Shown here: in pieces, positions 16,550-24,066 of the stretch
How the letters are laid out: every line of letters starts with the position of its first letter
Position numbering within the stretch: the first letter of the stretch is position 1
Assembly: GCA_964631255.1 (NCBI GenBank)
Contig: CAZVWS010000026.1
Coordinates: forward strand, 1-29,886
Direction of reading: 5' to 3'
DNA: 29,886 bases
Source of the DNA: JBGZFC01 sp964631255
Lineage (GTDB): Bacteria > Bacteroidota > Bacteroidia > Bacteroidales > Dysgonomonadaceae
The notes under the pieces: model-generated
Database searches by the model: none
What the model saw: only the letters and a program-made list of their open reading frames with translations
What the model was told of the DNA's origin: nothing
Position numbers and translations under genes: made by a program

Positions 16550-16771
16550 ACACGGGAGCATCCCGAATACCCAAACCAGAGTGAGGCACGCATCGGGATG
16601 ACCCCGAAAGCAGAAAACAAAAGGATGCACCCATCGGGATGATCCCGAATGCAGAAAACATCTGATATGACCCATCGGGATGACCCCGATAACGGAAAGC
16701 ATAATGAAACACCCGTCGGGAAAACCCCGAACGGCCGATACACAAGGAAGGAGCAATCGGGATGACCCCGA
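16550..16771 (+). repeat. Six-unit tandem array, exact 41-base period, 17-base palindromic core
   Basis: Cores start at 16550, 16591, 16632, 16673, 16714 and 16755, every one exactly 41 bases from the last. Consensus core CATCGGGATGACCCCGA folds as TCGGG-loop-CCCGA. The first core (16550-16566) is degenerate but keeps a 5-bp stem; the fourth changes the loop to AAAAC; the second makes a 6-bp stem (GGGATGATCCC). The 24-base linkers are diverged yet related (two share GCAGAAAACA; most end in ACC). The unit length is not a multiple of three, so it is not a protein repeat. Confidence 0.9.
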
Positions 16772-16801
16772 TCGGTCGCAGTGCAAAAAATCCTGTATTC
16801 C

Positions 16802-16848
16802 CAACATTGCCAACGGTTGAAACTCATTGCCAATGTTGTATTTTTATT
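16802..16848 (+). terminator. Terminator-like hairpin after the array
   Basis: CAACATTG (16802-16809) and CAATGTTG (16831-16838) form a perfect 8-bp stem; the 21-base loop contains a smaller CAAC/GTTG hairpin. TATTTTTATT follows. It is a plausible intrinsic terminator for the array transcript, weaker than those at 8688 and 29648. Confidence 0.5.
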
Positions 16849-16921
16849 AAGTTTATTCCCGTTATGGAATTTTATAAAACCTATCGCGTATAAATAATTC
16901 AAAACACATTCTTTTTTTAAT

Positions 16922-16929
16922 TAAATTTG
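16922..16929 (+). promoter_or_regulatory. -7 box (TAAATTTG) of the orphan membrane-anchored protein
   Basis: A perfect TAnnTTTG box 19 bases before the ATG at 16949. No clear -33 box. Confidence 0.45.
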
Positions 16930-16948
16930 CAAACAAATTGTAAAAGCT

Positions 16949-17584
16949 ATGGATAAACAATACATTATTTGGGGCGTAATTTTGGTATTATTACTTCTGT
17001 TTTTTCTACGAACAAAATTTAAACATCAAGAGATAAAACCCCCTGTAAACACAAAAAGACCTTCCGAAACTCTTTTCCCGTCAAGAGAAGTAAGCAACGA
17101 TAAAATAGTTATTATTGAGAATGCTAATGACAAGGATGTTAAGAAAATACTCAGAGATTTATGCAATCTTTATAATGAAAAAGAGTATGCCGTAATTCCA
17201 AGATTAACCAAGTTGTTGAATAATAGATTTGCCGTAACTTTTCCATATGATATAAACTTTGAAACTTTTTGCTATTTCATCAACTACGTCAGTTATCCAA
17301 TGGGTTTTGATAAACGCTTTCAAACTATCGGGTGGACAACAACAACATCAACCGATATGTGGATAACCGATAAAAGTGCCAATAAAAATGTGATGCTTTT
17401 TGTGAGTGATTACGACACTGAATATGACAATGTTTTCTTAACAACATCTGATAATATTGGATATAAACTCGGTTTTGCATTAGGCGAAGAAGAACAATTG
17501 TTGGAAAAACCCGAAAAACTTTATCAAAATCCACCGCTGCAAAGCAATGAATTAGCAACAAAAGAGTTTATTGATTATAAATAG
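16949..17584 (+). CDS. Hypothetical protein with one N-terminal membrane helix
   Basis: 211 residues, not recognised. One membrane helix (about residues 7-20, IIWGVILVLLLLFFL) is followed by a basic stretch and a soluble domain of about 180 residues. Notable segments are KILRDLCNLYNEKEYAVIPR, LNNRFAVTFPYDINFETFCY, FQTIGWTTTTSTDMWI and a late YKLGFALGEEEQLLE. The domain has the feel of a small alpha/beta protein, but I cannot name a family. Base composition is more AT-rich than the next gene. It lies between the hairpin array and the M20 enzyme in the accessory stretch, 17 bases before the M20 start, so it may be cotranscribed with it. An immunity-like role is conceivable from context only. 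Confidence 0.7.
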   Translation: MDKQYIIWGVILVLLLLFFLRTKFKHQEIKPPVNTKRPSETLFPSREVSNDKIVIIENANDKDVKKILRDLCNLYNEKEYAVIPRLTKLLNNRFAVTFPYDINFETFCYFINYVSYPMGFDKRFQTIGWTTTTSTDMWITDKSANKNVMLFVSDYDTEYDNVFLTTSDNIGYKLGFALGEEEQLLEKPEKLYQNPPLQSNELATKEFIDYK

Positions 17585-17601
17585 AATATTTTTTACGTCT
17601 T

Positions 17602-18792
17602 GTGAATATCTCAACAACCATCCACCGCCTCGCCGCTGATTTCCACCCCGAAATCATCCGCCACTACCGTCACTTGCACCGGCATCCCGAACTGTCGTAC
17701 CACGAAGTGGAAACGGCAAAATACATCGCACAGTTTTTAGCTGCCGAGGGCATTCCCTATCGGGCAAATATTGGCGGGCACGGCATATTGGCGTGGGTGA
17801 AAGGCGAAAAACCGGGCAACGGAAAAACCATCGCTTTCGTGGCCGATATGGATGCGCTGCCCGTGCACGAGGCAAACGACGTACCCTACAAATCGTGCAC
17901 CGAAGGTGTGATGCACGCTTGCGGACACGATGCGCACACGGCTGCGTTGATGGGCGCGGCAAAAATTGTGCACGCCTTGCGAAACGAATTTTCGGGCACG
18001 GCACTGTTTGTTTTCCAACCCGGCGAAGAGCAATCGCCCGGCGGAGCCGATTTGATGCTCAAAGACGGCGTATTTCGCGATTTCACACCCGATTTTATCG
18101 TCAAACAACACGCCTACGTAGATTTGCCCGCCGGCACGGTTGCCTTCCAAACCGGAACGGTAATGGCTTCGGCCGACGAGGTGCACATAAAAGTGATGGG
18201 GCAGGGTGGGCACGGCGCGTTGCCGCACGAGTTGAACGACACGGTGTTGGCGGCATCGCACATCATCGTTGCGTTGCAACAAATCGTGAGCCGTCGGCGC
18301 AATCCGTTTCAACCCATGACGTTTTCTTTCGGAAAATTTATTGCCGATGGCGCCACCAACGTCATTCCGTCGGAAGTGGTGCTTGCCGGTTCGCTGCGCT
18401 GTATGGACGAAGTAGAACGCCGCAAAATGCTCACGCTCATTTCGTCAATTATCGAATCCACCGCCACGGCTTTCGGCTGCACGTGCCAAATTCGTATGCC
18501 CGACGGCTATCCCTGCACCGTGAGTCACGACGCCGTTACCGAAACCGTCCGGGCGCAAGCCATCCAATTTTTAGGCGAAGCCCACGTATCTGAATATCCC
18601 AAACGCATGACTGCTGAAGATTTTGGCTTTTTCACGCAACTCTATCCGTGCTGTTTTTATCGGTTTGGCGTTGCCAATGAGAGCGGAATGTGCGGGAAAC
18701 TACATTCGCCTACCTTCTTGATTGATGAAGATGCGTTGCTAACGGCAGCATCGTTCTTTGCCTTTTTAGCTACAAATAGTTCCAATTTGTAA
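17602..18792 (+). CDS. M20D amidohydrolase / N-acyl-amino-acid or peptide hydrolase
   Basis: 396 residues from a GTG at 17602. The family layout is clear: HRHPELSYHEVETA (25-39), FVADMDALPVHE (D82, D84), HACGHDAHTA (metal ligands C107, H109), QPGEEQSPGGA (catalytic E142, metal E143), VKQHAY (H170), the dimerisation lid with GQGGHGALPHELND, and C-terminal KLHSPTF (H368). Such enzymes hydrolyse N-acyl amino acids, hippurate or related amides in the cytoplasm; the exact substrate is not deducible. There is no signal peptide. More GC-rich than the gene before it. An Lrp/AsnC regulator follows with its own promoter. Confidence 0.9.
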   Translation: MNISTTIHRLAADFHPEIIRHYRHLHRHPELSYHEVETAKYIAQFLAAEGIPYRANIGGHGILAWVKGEKPGNGKTIAFVADMDALPVHEANDVPYKSCTEGVMHACGHDAHTAALMGAAKIVHALRNEFSGTALFVFQPGEEQSPGGADLMLKDGVFRDFTPDFIVKQHAYVDLPAGTVAFQTGTVMASADEVHIKVMGQGGHGALPHELNDTVLAASHIIVALQQIVSRRRNPFQPMTFSFGKFIADGATNVIPSEVVLAGSLRCMDEVERRKMLTLISSIIESTATAFGCTCQIRMPDGYPCTVSHDAVTETVRAQAIQFLGEAHVSEYPKRMTAEDFGFFTQLYPCCFYRFGVANESGMCGKLHSPTFLIDEDALLTAASFFAFLATNSSNL

Positions 18793-18833
18793 TAATTTGC
18801 CGTTTTTTTTATGCAAAAACCGAATAAAAATAC

Positions 18834-18841
18834 TATTTTTG
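18834..18841 (+). promoter_or_regulatory. -7 box (TATTTTTG) of the Lrp/AsnC gene
   Basis: A perfect TAnnTTTG box 42 bases before the ATG at 18884. It shows why an in-frame ATG at 18797 further upstream is not the start. Confidence 0.5.
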
Positions 18842-18883
18842 CAAAAAATAGATAAATTCTGTAATCTTTTAAAAGTGAAGTCT

Positions 18884-19351
18884 ATGGCGTATCATGAATT
18901 AGATGAGTTAGATGAAAAAATTTTGAAGCTGATAGTAGAAAATGCCCGCGTTCCTTTTTTGGAAGTAGCTCGAGGTTGCGGCGTTTCGGGGGCAGCCATT
19001 CACCAACGGGTGCAAAAACTAACCAACTTGGGTGTAATAAAAGGTTCGGAATTTATTCTCGATCCGGAAAAAATTGGATACGAAACGTGTGCTTACGTGG
19101 GGCTTTTTTTGGCTTCGCCATCCTCGTTTGACAACATTGTGCCGGAGTTGGAAAAAATACCCGAAGTGGTAGAATGTTATTACACCACAGGTAAATACGA
19201 TATTTTGATAAAAGTTTTTGCCAAAAACAACAAAGATTTGCTGCGCATTATCCACAACCAGTTGCAGCCACTCGGCTTGGCACGTACCGAAACTTTGATG
19301 TGTTTCAAAGACGCGTTCAGAAAAAAATTACCAATCGCTTTCGATAGGTAA
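18884..19351 (+). CDS. Lrp/AsnC family transcriptional regulator
   Basis: 155 residues. An N-terminal winged helix-turn-helix (LDELDEKILKLIVENARVPF, then VARGCGVSGAAIHQRVQKL) is followed by a hinge (GVIKGSEFILDPEKIGY) and a C-terminal RAM domain (AYVGLFLAS, VVECYYTTGKYDILIKVFA) that binds amino acids and builds octamers. Start chosen at the ATG 18884 from domain position and the -7 box; the 29-residue extension from 18797 is lysine-rich noise. The regulated genes are unknown; the upstream M20 amidohydrolase is a reasonable guess. It is convergent with the RlpA-like gene. Confidence 0.92.
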   Translation: MAYHELDELDEKILKLIVENARVPFLEVARGCGVSGAAIHQRVQKLTNLGVIKGSEFILDPEKIGYETCAYVGLFLASPSSFDNIVPELEKIPEVVECYYTTGKYDILIKVFAKNNKDLLRIIHNQLQPLGLARTETLMCFKDAFRKKLPIAFDR

Positions 19352-19407
19352 TTCTTTTATTGCCAATAAAATCTGTCTGCTTAACTACTATTTATGCACT
19401 TCTCTGC

Positions 19408-19426
19408 CCCGGTTTTATAAATCGGG
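19408..19426. terminator. Weak hairpin between convergent asnC-like and rlpA-like genes
   Basis: CCCGGTTT and AAATCGGG pair over 8 positions (one G-T) around a 3-base loop. It overlaps the stop codon of the RlpA-like gene. No T-run on either side, so termination is uncertain. Confidence 0.3.
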
Positions 19427-19927
19427 ACTCAGTTGAGATGTGTGTAGGTTGGGTATTTGTCCTTCCCAAAAATCTTTTATCTGCAAATTGTCGTAAATTT
19501 CCTCCTCGCTTTTTGATTTGACAAACAGCTTGTTCACTTTAAACGGAACCAGATTGGGGATAAATTTGCGAATTTTACTGAGCGGCTTTATCTCGATAAA
19601 AGCAATCCCTTGCCGAATGATATCCAACTCTTTTGCAGCTGCATAAGACAAATCAATCACTCTGTTTTTTATAAAAGGACCACGGTCGTTTACCGTTACC
19701 ACGATGGTTTTGTTGTTCTTGGGATTGGTAACCTCCAGTTTCGTCCCAAAAGGGAGCGTGCGATGGGCGCAAGTGAGGCTATCTTTGTGATAGACCTCAC
19801 CGCTGGAAGTTTTTCTGCCATGAAATTTATGCGCGTAATACGACGCTTTTCCCGAACTTTGCGAATAAGAAAATGTTATCGTAACACTAATTATCAGCGA
19901 TATGAGTAATAAAATAGCTCTTACCAT
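19415..19927 (-). CDS. RlpA-like septal ring lytic transglycosylase family protein
   Basis: 170 residues with an N-terminal signal peptide (about 1-22). The double-psi beta-barrel of RlpA follows: GKASYYAHKFHGRKTSSGEV (26-45), LTCAHRTLPFGTKLEVTN, VVTVNDRGPFIKNRVIDLSY and AAKELDII. Characterised RlpA proteins cleave naked glycan strands at the septum. The C-terminal tail (about 125-170) is charged and has no SPOR domain, so septal targeting by that route is not expected. The gene has its own promoter at 19957-19988. Confidence 0.9.
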   Translation of the reverse strand: MVRAILLLISLIISVTITFSYSQSSGKASYYAHKFHGRKTSSGEVYHKDSLTCAHRTLPFGTKLEVTNPKNNKTIVVTVNDRGPFIKNRVIDLSYAAAKELDIIRQGIAFIEIKPLSKIRKFIPNLVPFKVNKLFVKSKSEEEIYDNLQIKDFWEGQIPNLHTSQLSPDL

Positions 19928-19956
19928 ATTACTTGTTATTGGTGATTTTCCGACTG

Positions 19957-19988
19957 CAAATTAAACCATTTTTCTTATAACAAACAAA
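19957..19988 (-). promoter_or_regulatory. Promoter of the RlpA-like gene
   Basis: On the minus strand TTTG (19985-19988), 20-base spacer, TTAATTTG (19957-19964); one mismatch in the -7 box. The ATG is at 19927. Confidence 0.5.
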
Positions 19989-20025
19989 ATTAACGTGCAA
20001 ATCATGCAAAATATTCATTAAAATA

Positions 20026-21321
20026 TCATTGCGGATACTCCACACCATCAATAAATGCTTTGTCGGTATTGCGCAATCCCACCAATCCGTAATACGTATT
20101 TATATCGCCACGAAGCAAAATCTCCTTGCCCAAGTTTTGCGGATTTTGCTGCAAATTTACCACATCGCGGATAATGCCGGTAGGCAACTGCACCGGGAAT
20201 GTTTTTTTGCCGTCGGTTTCCGTCGGTGTCAATGCCATGGCGATGTTGGAAGTGGAAGTTACATCGGTAGCATTGTTCACGAATGATGAATAGGAGCTGC
20301 TGGTATAATATCCCACCACGTAACCTTTTACCCACACATCTTTCGCACCCAAAAATATAGGCGCATCGGTAATGGAGAATGGGTCGTCGAACGTGCCCGT
20401 TGTGGTTACGCTGCCCGGATCGTCGCCCGGAATTACCGCCACGTCCTCCTCTGTAGCCACAGTCCAACTCTCTATGGAACTGCTGCTTATGTTTGCCTGT
20501 ACACCCGATGGGTTGATGATGATATTGAATGTGTATTTGGTGGCTTTGTCAAATGAAGTGATGCTTGTGCTTGAATTCAAATCATAGACATAAGTGTCGT
20601 TTCCGATAATGAAAACCAAATTTCTGCCAATCAAACTGGACATGGGAATAACAATGGCTTCTGCCAATTTGCCGTCGGGAGAAACTTTGAAAAAGAGGTC
20701 GCCAATTTCTGTGGAAAAAGCCATGGTGCCGTCCGATAACGAAAATGGAGCTTTGAGCGCGGCATTGGTTATTTTTATTTGGATACTGCTCAAGTCGGCT
20801 GTGGAGTTCTCTGCCGTGATGTGGAGAACTATTTTTGCCATCTGGTGTGTGAATGTCAAATTCACATTCGGATTTTGCGAACTCAAACCCACGGCGTTGT
20901 TCGAGTAGAGCAAATCCAACGCGTTTTGGTTGCTCTGGTTGGTAACATCAACCGGGAAAGTATAATTTGTAATTTCCCTTTTGTAAGGATAGTAGGCAAT
21001 GAAATCCACACCCGAGCCGTTGAATGGAAATAGAATCTCCTCGTTCGTATTTTCGGCAGAAAAAGTGGAGCTGCCTTTTGTTACATACTTGATGTTGTTT
21101 GCCAAAATACCGGCACCCAAATCCGTACTCTCTTTTTTCATGTACAAGCCAATGGAGTCGCCGTTTTCCCAAGCATCGCCATTCATTTTGCTGTTGTTGG
21201 CATTGGTTATAATGGCATTCACGTTTGCAGGTCTCGAACCCAAGCTTTTATCAATTACATCGCCTTCGCAAGAAAAAAGTGCGAGGCAAAGCAGCGAAAG
21301 TAGTAAATCTTTTAGTTTCAT
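20026..21321 (-). CDS. Fimbrillin-family lipoprotein with C-terminal DUF6359-like domain
   Basis: 431 residues. It starts with a lipoprotein signal (lipobox LFSC, Cys18). The next 270 or so residues follow the fimbrillin-like pattern: GDSIGLYM, LFPFNGSGVDFIAYYPYK, LDLLYSNN, then LTFTHQMAKIVLHI and ATKYTFNIIINPSG before SSSIESWTV. This fold forms Bacteroidetes pili of the FimA/Mfa type or is displayed as a surface lipoprotein. From about residue 310 a second domain begins, GTFDDPFSITDAPIFLGAKD through LGKEILLRGDINTYYG, resembling DUF6359, a domain found beside various extracellular modules. No pilus-assembly genes are adjacent, so a stand-alone surface protein is more likely than a major pilin. 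Confidence 0.8.
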   Translation of the reverse strand: MKLKDLLLSLLCLALFSCEGDVIDKSLGSRPANVNAIITNANNSKMNGDAWENGDSIGLYMKKESTDLGAGILANNIKYVTKGSSTFSAENTNEEILFPFNGSGVDFIAYYPYKREITNYTFPVDVTNQSNQNALDLLYSNNAVGLSSQNPNVNLTFTHQMAKIVLHITAENSTADLSSIQIKITNAALKAPFSLSDGTMAFSTEIGDLFFKVSPDGKLAEAIVIPMSSLIGRNLVFIIGNDTYVYDLNSSTSITSFDKATKYTFNIIINPSGVQANISSSSIESWTVATEEDVAVIPGDDPGSVTTTGTFDDPFSITDAPIFLGAKDVWVKGYVVGYYTSSSYSSFVNNATDVTSTSNIAMALTPTETDGKKTFPVQLPTGIIRDVVNLQQNPQNLGKEILLRGDINTYYGLVGLRNTDKAFIDGVEYPQ

Positions 21322-21367
21322 AGCTGTATTTTTTTAAGTTTTATAATCAAATTTGGTGCGTTGTTTG

Positions 21368-21398
21368 CAAATATAAATAAAAAATATCAAAAAACAAA
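21368..21398 (-). promoter_or_regulatory. Promoter of the fimbrillin-like gene
   Basis: On the minus strand TTTG (21395-21398), 19-base spacer, TATATTTG (21368-21375): a full consensus match, 46 bases before the ATG at 21321. Confidence 0.75.
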
Positions 21399-21453
21399 TA
21401 AATAACAAGAATAAATTGCAAAATGTAATATAAATGGATAAAAATGTTTCATT

Positions 21454-21632
21454 TGTTTATTATTTTAAGAGCCAAGAGTCAAGACTCAAGAATCAAGAAC
21501 CAAGAATCAAGACTTTTAGACAATCAGACTTTTTTTGAGATGTAAATTCTTTCGTTGAGCAGCTTCGGACTTCGGACATACGTCTTCGGACAAAAAATCA
21601 TCTTCTTGTTTGTTGAAATTTTTTATTTTTTC
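21454..21632 (+). repeat. Dispersed intergenic repeat, copy 2
   Basis: The longest copy. Same order as copy 1: TTTATTATTTTAAGAGCC, a run of AAGA(C/G/A)TC units, TTTTTGAGATGTAAATTCTT, CTTCGGACTTCGGACATACG, and TCTTCTTGTTTGTTGAAAT. The CAAGA-type subrepeat is expanded by three to four units over copy 1. It fills most of the gap between the divergent fimbrillin-like and ffh genes. Confidence 0.8.
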
Positions 21633-21684
21633 AAATATCTGCTATCTCTCCCTACATGGAGTATGAATTTTATCCAAATTTCAT

Positions 21685-21692
21685 TATCTTTG
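21685..21692 (+). promoter_or_regulatory. -7 box (TATCTTTG) of ffh
   Basis: A perfect consensus box 25 bases before the ffh ATG; the -33 element is weak. Confidence 0.55.
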
Positions 21693-21717
21693 CGGACTAA
21701 ATAAAAGATAAAATACT

Positions 21718-23040
21718 ATGTTTGAAAATTTAAGTGACAGATTAGAAAGGTCGTTTAAAATATTAAAAGGTGAAGGGAAAATCACCGAAATCAATGTTGC
21801 GGAAACATTAAAAGAGGTTCGTCGTGCACTATTGGATGCCGACGTGAACTACAAAACCGCGAAAGAATTTACGGAAACCGTAAAACAAAAAGCCCTGGGG
21901 CAAGACGTGCTTACCGCCGTGAAGCCGGAGCAATTGATGGTGAAAATTGTTCACGACGAGCTGGCTGCTCTGATGGGTGGCACGGCAGAAGATATAAATA
22001 TAAAAGGCTCTCCTGCAATTATTTTGATGTCGGGTTTGCAAGGTTCGGGAAAAACTACTTTTTCGGGCAAACTGGCAAATATGCTCAAATCGAAACGCGG
22101 CAAAAACCCGCTTCTCGTGGCAGGCGACGTGTATCGTCCGGCAGCAATTGAGCAGTTGAAAATTCTTGGTGAGCAAATTGGCGTTTCGGTTTACTCGGAA
22201 GAGGAGAACAAAAATCCGGTAAAAATTGCCCAAAATGCCATTCAATATGCCAAACAGCACGGCAAAGATTTGATAATTATCGATACCGCGGGTCGTTTGG
22301 CTATTGATGAACAGATGATGAACGAGATTGCAGCCATCAAACAAGCTGTCAATCCGCAAGAAATCTTGTTCGTGGTAGATGCCATGACCGGTCAGGATGC
22401 CGTGAATACGGCAAAAGAATTTAACGACCGTCTCGATTTCAATGGCGTTATTCTTACCAAACTCGACGGCGATACCCGAGGCGGAGCAGCTCTATCCATT
22501 CGCTCGGTGGTGGATAAACCAATAAAATTTGTAGGAACGGGCGAAAAACTCGATGCTATCGACGTTTTCCATCCCGAACGTATGGCAGACCGTATTTTGG
22601 GTATGGGCGATATTGTTTCGCTCGTAGAAAAAGCCCAGGAACAATTTGACGAGGAAGAAGCACGCAAATTGCAGAAAAAAATCGCCAAAAATCAGTTCGA
22701 TTTCAACGATTTTATTTCCCAAATCCAGCAAATTAAAAAAATGGGTAACCTGAAAGATTTGGCATCGATGATTCCCGGAGTCGGAAAACAGATAAAAGAC
22801 CTGGATATAGACGATGACGCGTTCAAAAACATCGAAGCAATTATCTATTCGATGACACCAAAAGAACGTACCAATCCCGAGATATTGAACGGTACACGCC
22901 GCGCGCGCATTGCCAAAGGAAGCGGCACCAACGTGCAGGAAGTAAACAAACTCATCAAACAGTTTGACGAAACCAGAAAAATGATGCGCATGATGACTTC
23001 AGGCGGTGGAAAAGCATTGAAAGGAATGCGAAGACGGTAA
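21718..23040 (+). CDS. ffh: Signal recognition particle protein (SRP54/Ffh)
   Basis: 440 residues, the standard length. With 4.5S RNA it binds signal sequences on translating ribosomes and delivers them to FtsY. The N domain (1-85) is followed by the G domain: P-loop GLQGSGKTT (106-114), DVYRPAAIEQL, DTAGRLAID, and TKLDGDTRGGAAL; then the methionine-rich M domain with KMGNLKDLASMIPG and IAKGSGTNVQEVNKLIKQF, which binds RNA and signal peptides. The C terminus ends GGGKALKGMRRR. Start fixed by the -7 box and the family N terminus. A dispersed repeat separates it from folD. Confidence 0.97.
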   Translation: MFENLSDRLERSFKILKGEGKITEINVAETLKEVRRALLDADVNYKTAKEFTETVKQKALGQDVLTAVKPEQLMVKIVHDELAALMGGTAEDINIKGSPAIILMSGLQGSGKTTFSGKLANMLKSKRGKNPLLVAGDVYRPAAIEQLKILGEQIGVSVYSEEENKNPVKIAQNAIQYAKQHGKDLIIIDTAGRLAIDEQMMNEIAAIKQAVNPQEILFVVDAMTGQDAVNTAKEFNDRLDFNGVILTKLDGDTRGGAALSIRSVVDKPIKFVGTGEKLDAIDVFHPERMADRILGMGDIVSLVEKAQEQFDEEEARKLQKKIAKNQFDFNDFISQIQQIKKMGNLKDLASMIPGVGKQIKDLDIDDDAFKNIEAIIYSMTPKERTNPEILNGTRRARIAKGSGTNVQEVNKLIKQFDETRKMMRMMTSGGGKALKGMRRR

Positions 23041-23048
23041 AATTAAGA

Positions 23049-23056
23049 TATATTTG
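23049..23056 (+). promoter_or_regulatory. Possible -7 box (TATATTTG) for folD
   Basis: A perfect TAnnTTTG match 9 bases after the ffh stop and 113 bases before the folD ATG, just upstream of repeat copy 3. If used, the repeat would be in the folD 5' leader. No -33 box is clear, so it may be chance. Confidence 0.3.
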
Positions 23057-23065
23057 AAAAGCCTA

Positions 23066-23157
23066 AGAGTAGAGGTCCGATGTCGGAAGTCCGATGACAG
23101 ATGTCTGATGTCGGAAGTCTTGACTCTTGTTTCTTGGCTCTAAAAAAATAAACAGAT
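23066..23157 (-). repeat. Dispersed intergenic repeat, copy 3 (inverted)
   Basis: Read on the minus strand it begins CTGTTTATTTTTTTAGAGCC, continues AAGAAACAAGAGTCAAGACT and then TTCCGACATCAGACATCTG, followed by more CATCGGAC-type units. It shares the AGAGCC / CAAGA / CGGACAT modules with copies 1 and 2 and is closest to copy 4. Confidence 0.75.
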
Positions 23158-23169
23158 TAAACAAAAACA

Positions 23170-24042
23170 ATGAACATAATAGACGGAAAATCCATATCTA
23201 AACAAATAAAAGAAGAAATTGCGGCAGAAGTGGCAAAAATAAAAGCCGAAGGCAAAAAAACACCACATCTGGCAGCTATTTTGGTAGGCCACGACGGCGG
23301 TAGCGAAGCTTATATGGCCAACAAAGTGAAATCGTGCGAAGAGGTAGGTTTCAAATCATCGCTTATCCGTTTTGAAGGGGATGTAACCGAAGAAGAACTT
23401 TTGGCCTGCGTGAACCAACTAAACAACGACGACGATGTAGATGGTTTCATCGTGCAATTGCCGCTGCCAAAACATATTTCGGAAGATAAAATCATAGAAT
23501 CGGTAGATTACCGAAAAGATGTAGACGGGTTTCATCCCATCAATGTGGGGCGTATGTCGCTTGGTTTGCCCGGTTTTTTGCCGGCTACTCCGGCAGGAAT
23601 TATCGAACTCTTGCGTCGCTATCAGATTGAAACCAAAGGCAAACATTGCGTTGTGCTGGGCAGAAGTAACATTGTGGGCAAACCGATTGCGCAACTCATG
23701 TTGCAGAAAAACTATCCCGGCGATAGCACCGTAACCGTTTGCCATAGCCAAACACACAATATCAAAGAGATTTGTTTGCAAGCCGACATCATAATTGCAG
23801 CCATAGGTATTCCCGAATTTCTGAAAGGAGACATGGTAAAACCGGGCGTGGTAGTAATAGATGTGGGAACTTCGCGCGTGCGCGACGAGAATACCAAATC
23901 CGGTTTCCGCCTCGTTGGCGATGTTGCTTTTAGCGAAGTAGCACCAAAAGCAAGCTATATTACCCCCGTGCCGGGTGGTGTAGGTCCAATGACTATCGTT
24001 ACGCTGATGAGAAACACCATGTTGGCAGCAGCAAGAAAATAA
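23170..24042 (+). CDS. folD: Methylenetetrahydrofolate dehydrogenase / methenyltetrahydrofolate cyclohydrolase
   Basis: 290 residues. This bifunctional enzyme interconverts 5,10-methylene- and 10-formyl-tetrahydrofolate with NADP. Visible are YMANKVKSCEEVGF (Y48 and catalytic K52), VDGFIVQLPLPKHI, DVDGFHPINVG, PATPAGIIELL, the NADP-binding VVLGRSNIVGKP, and the C-terminal TPVPGGVGPMTIVTLM. No extension or lesion is seen. The next gene starts 24 bases downstream, so cotranscription is likely. Confidence 0.97.
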   Translation: MNIIDGKSISKQIKEEIAAEVAKIKAEGKKTPHLAAILVGHDGGSEAYMANKVKSCEEVGFKSSLIRFEGDVTEEELLACVNQLNNDDDVDGFIVQLPLPKHISEDKIIESVDYRKDVDGFHPINVGRMSLGLPGFLPATPAGIIELLRRYQIETKGKHCVVLGRSNIVGKPIAQLMLQKNYPGDSTVTVCHSQTHNIKEICLQADIIIAAIGIPEFLKGDMVKPGVVVIDVGTSRVRDENTKSGFRLVGDVAFSEVAPKASYITPVPGGVGPMTIVTLMRNTMLAAARK

Positions 24043-24066
24043 TTAAAACCCATCAACTCGACAACT

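Larger units (their letters stand above)
16538..16848 (+). ncRNA. Candidate non-coding RNA made of regularly spaced hairpins
   Basis: The stretch between a consensus promoter and a terminator-like hairpin holds no plus-strand gene but six hairpins at an exact 41-nt period. Each has a 5-6 bp GC stem (TCGGG/CCCGA) with a 3-5 nt loop, and they are joined by 24-nt linkers rich in A and poor in T. The predicted transcript is about 300 nt. The architecture suggests an RNA that presents repeated binding sites, for example a protein sponge, or simply a transcribed satellite. Transcription is inferred only from signals; function is unknown. Confidence 0.45.

Noticed and set aside
16550..16771. CRISPR array
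   Set aside because: Period is exact and cores are palindromic, but repeats are only 17 bases and degenerate, linkers resemble one another, and no cas genes are present.
16207..16902. Minus-strand reading frames (231, 133 and 73 residues) through the hairpin array
   Set aside because: They exist because the repeat lacks stops on that strand; 41 is not a multiple of three, so the same unit is read in changing frames, and the longest also runs antisense through the immunity remnant.
17793..18593. 266-residue reading frame inside the M20D gene
   Set aside because: A shifted-frame shadow in a GC-rich gene; arginine-rich with no domain.
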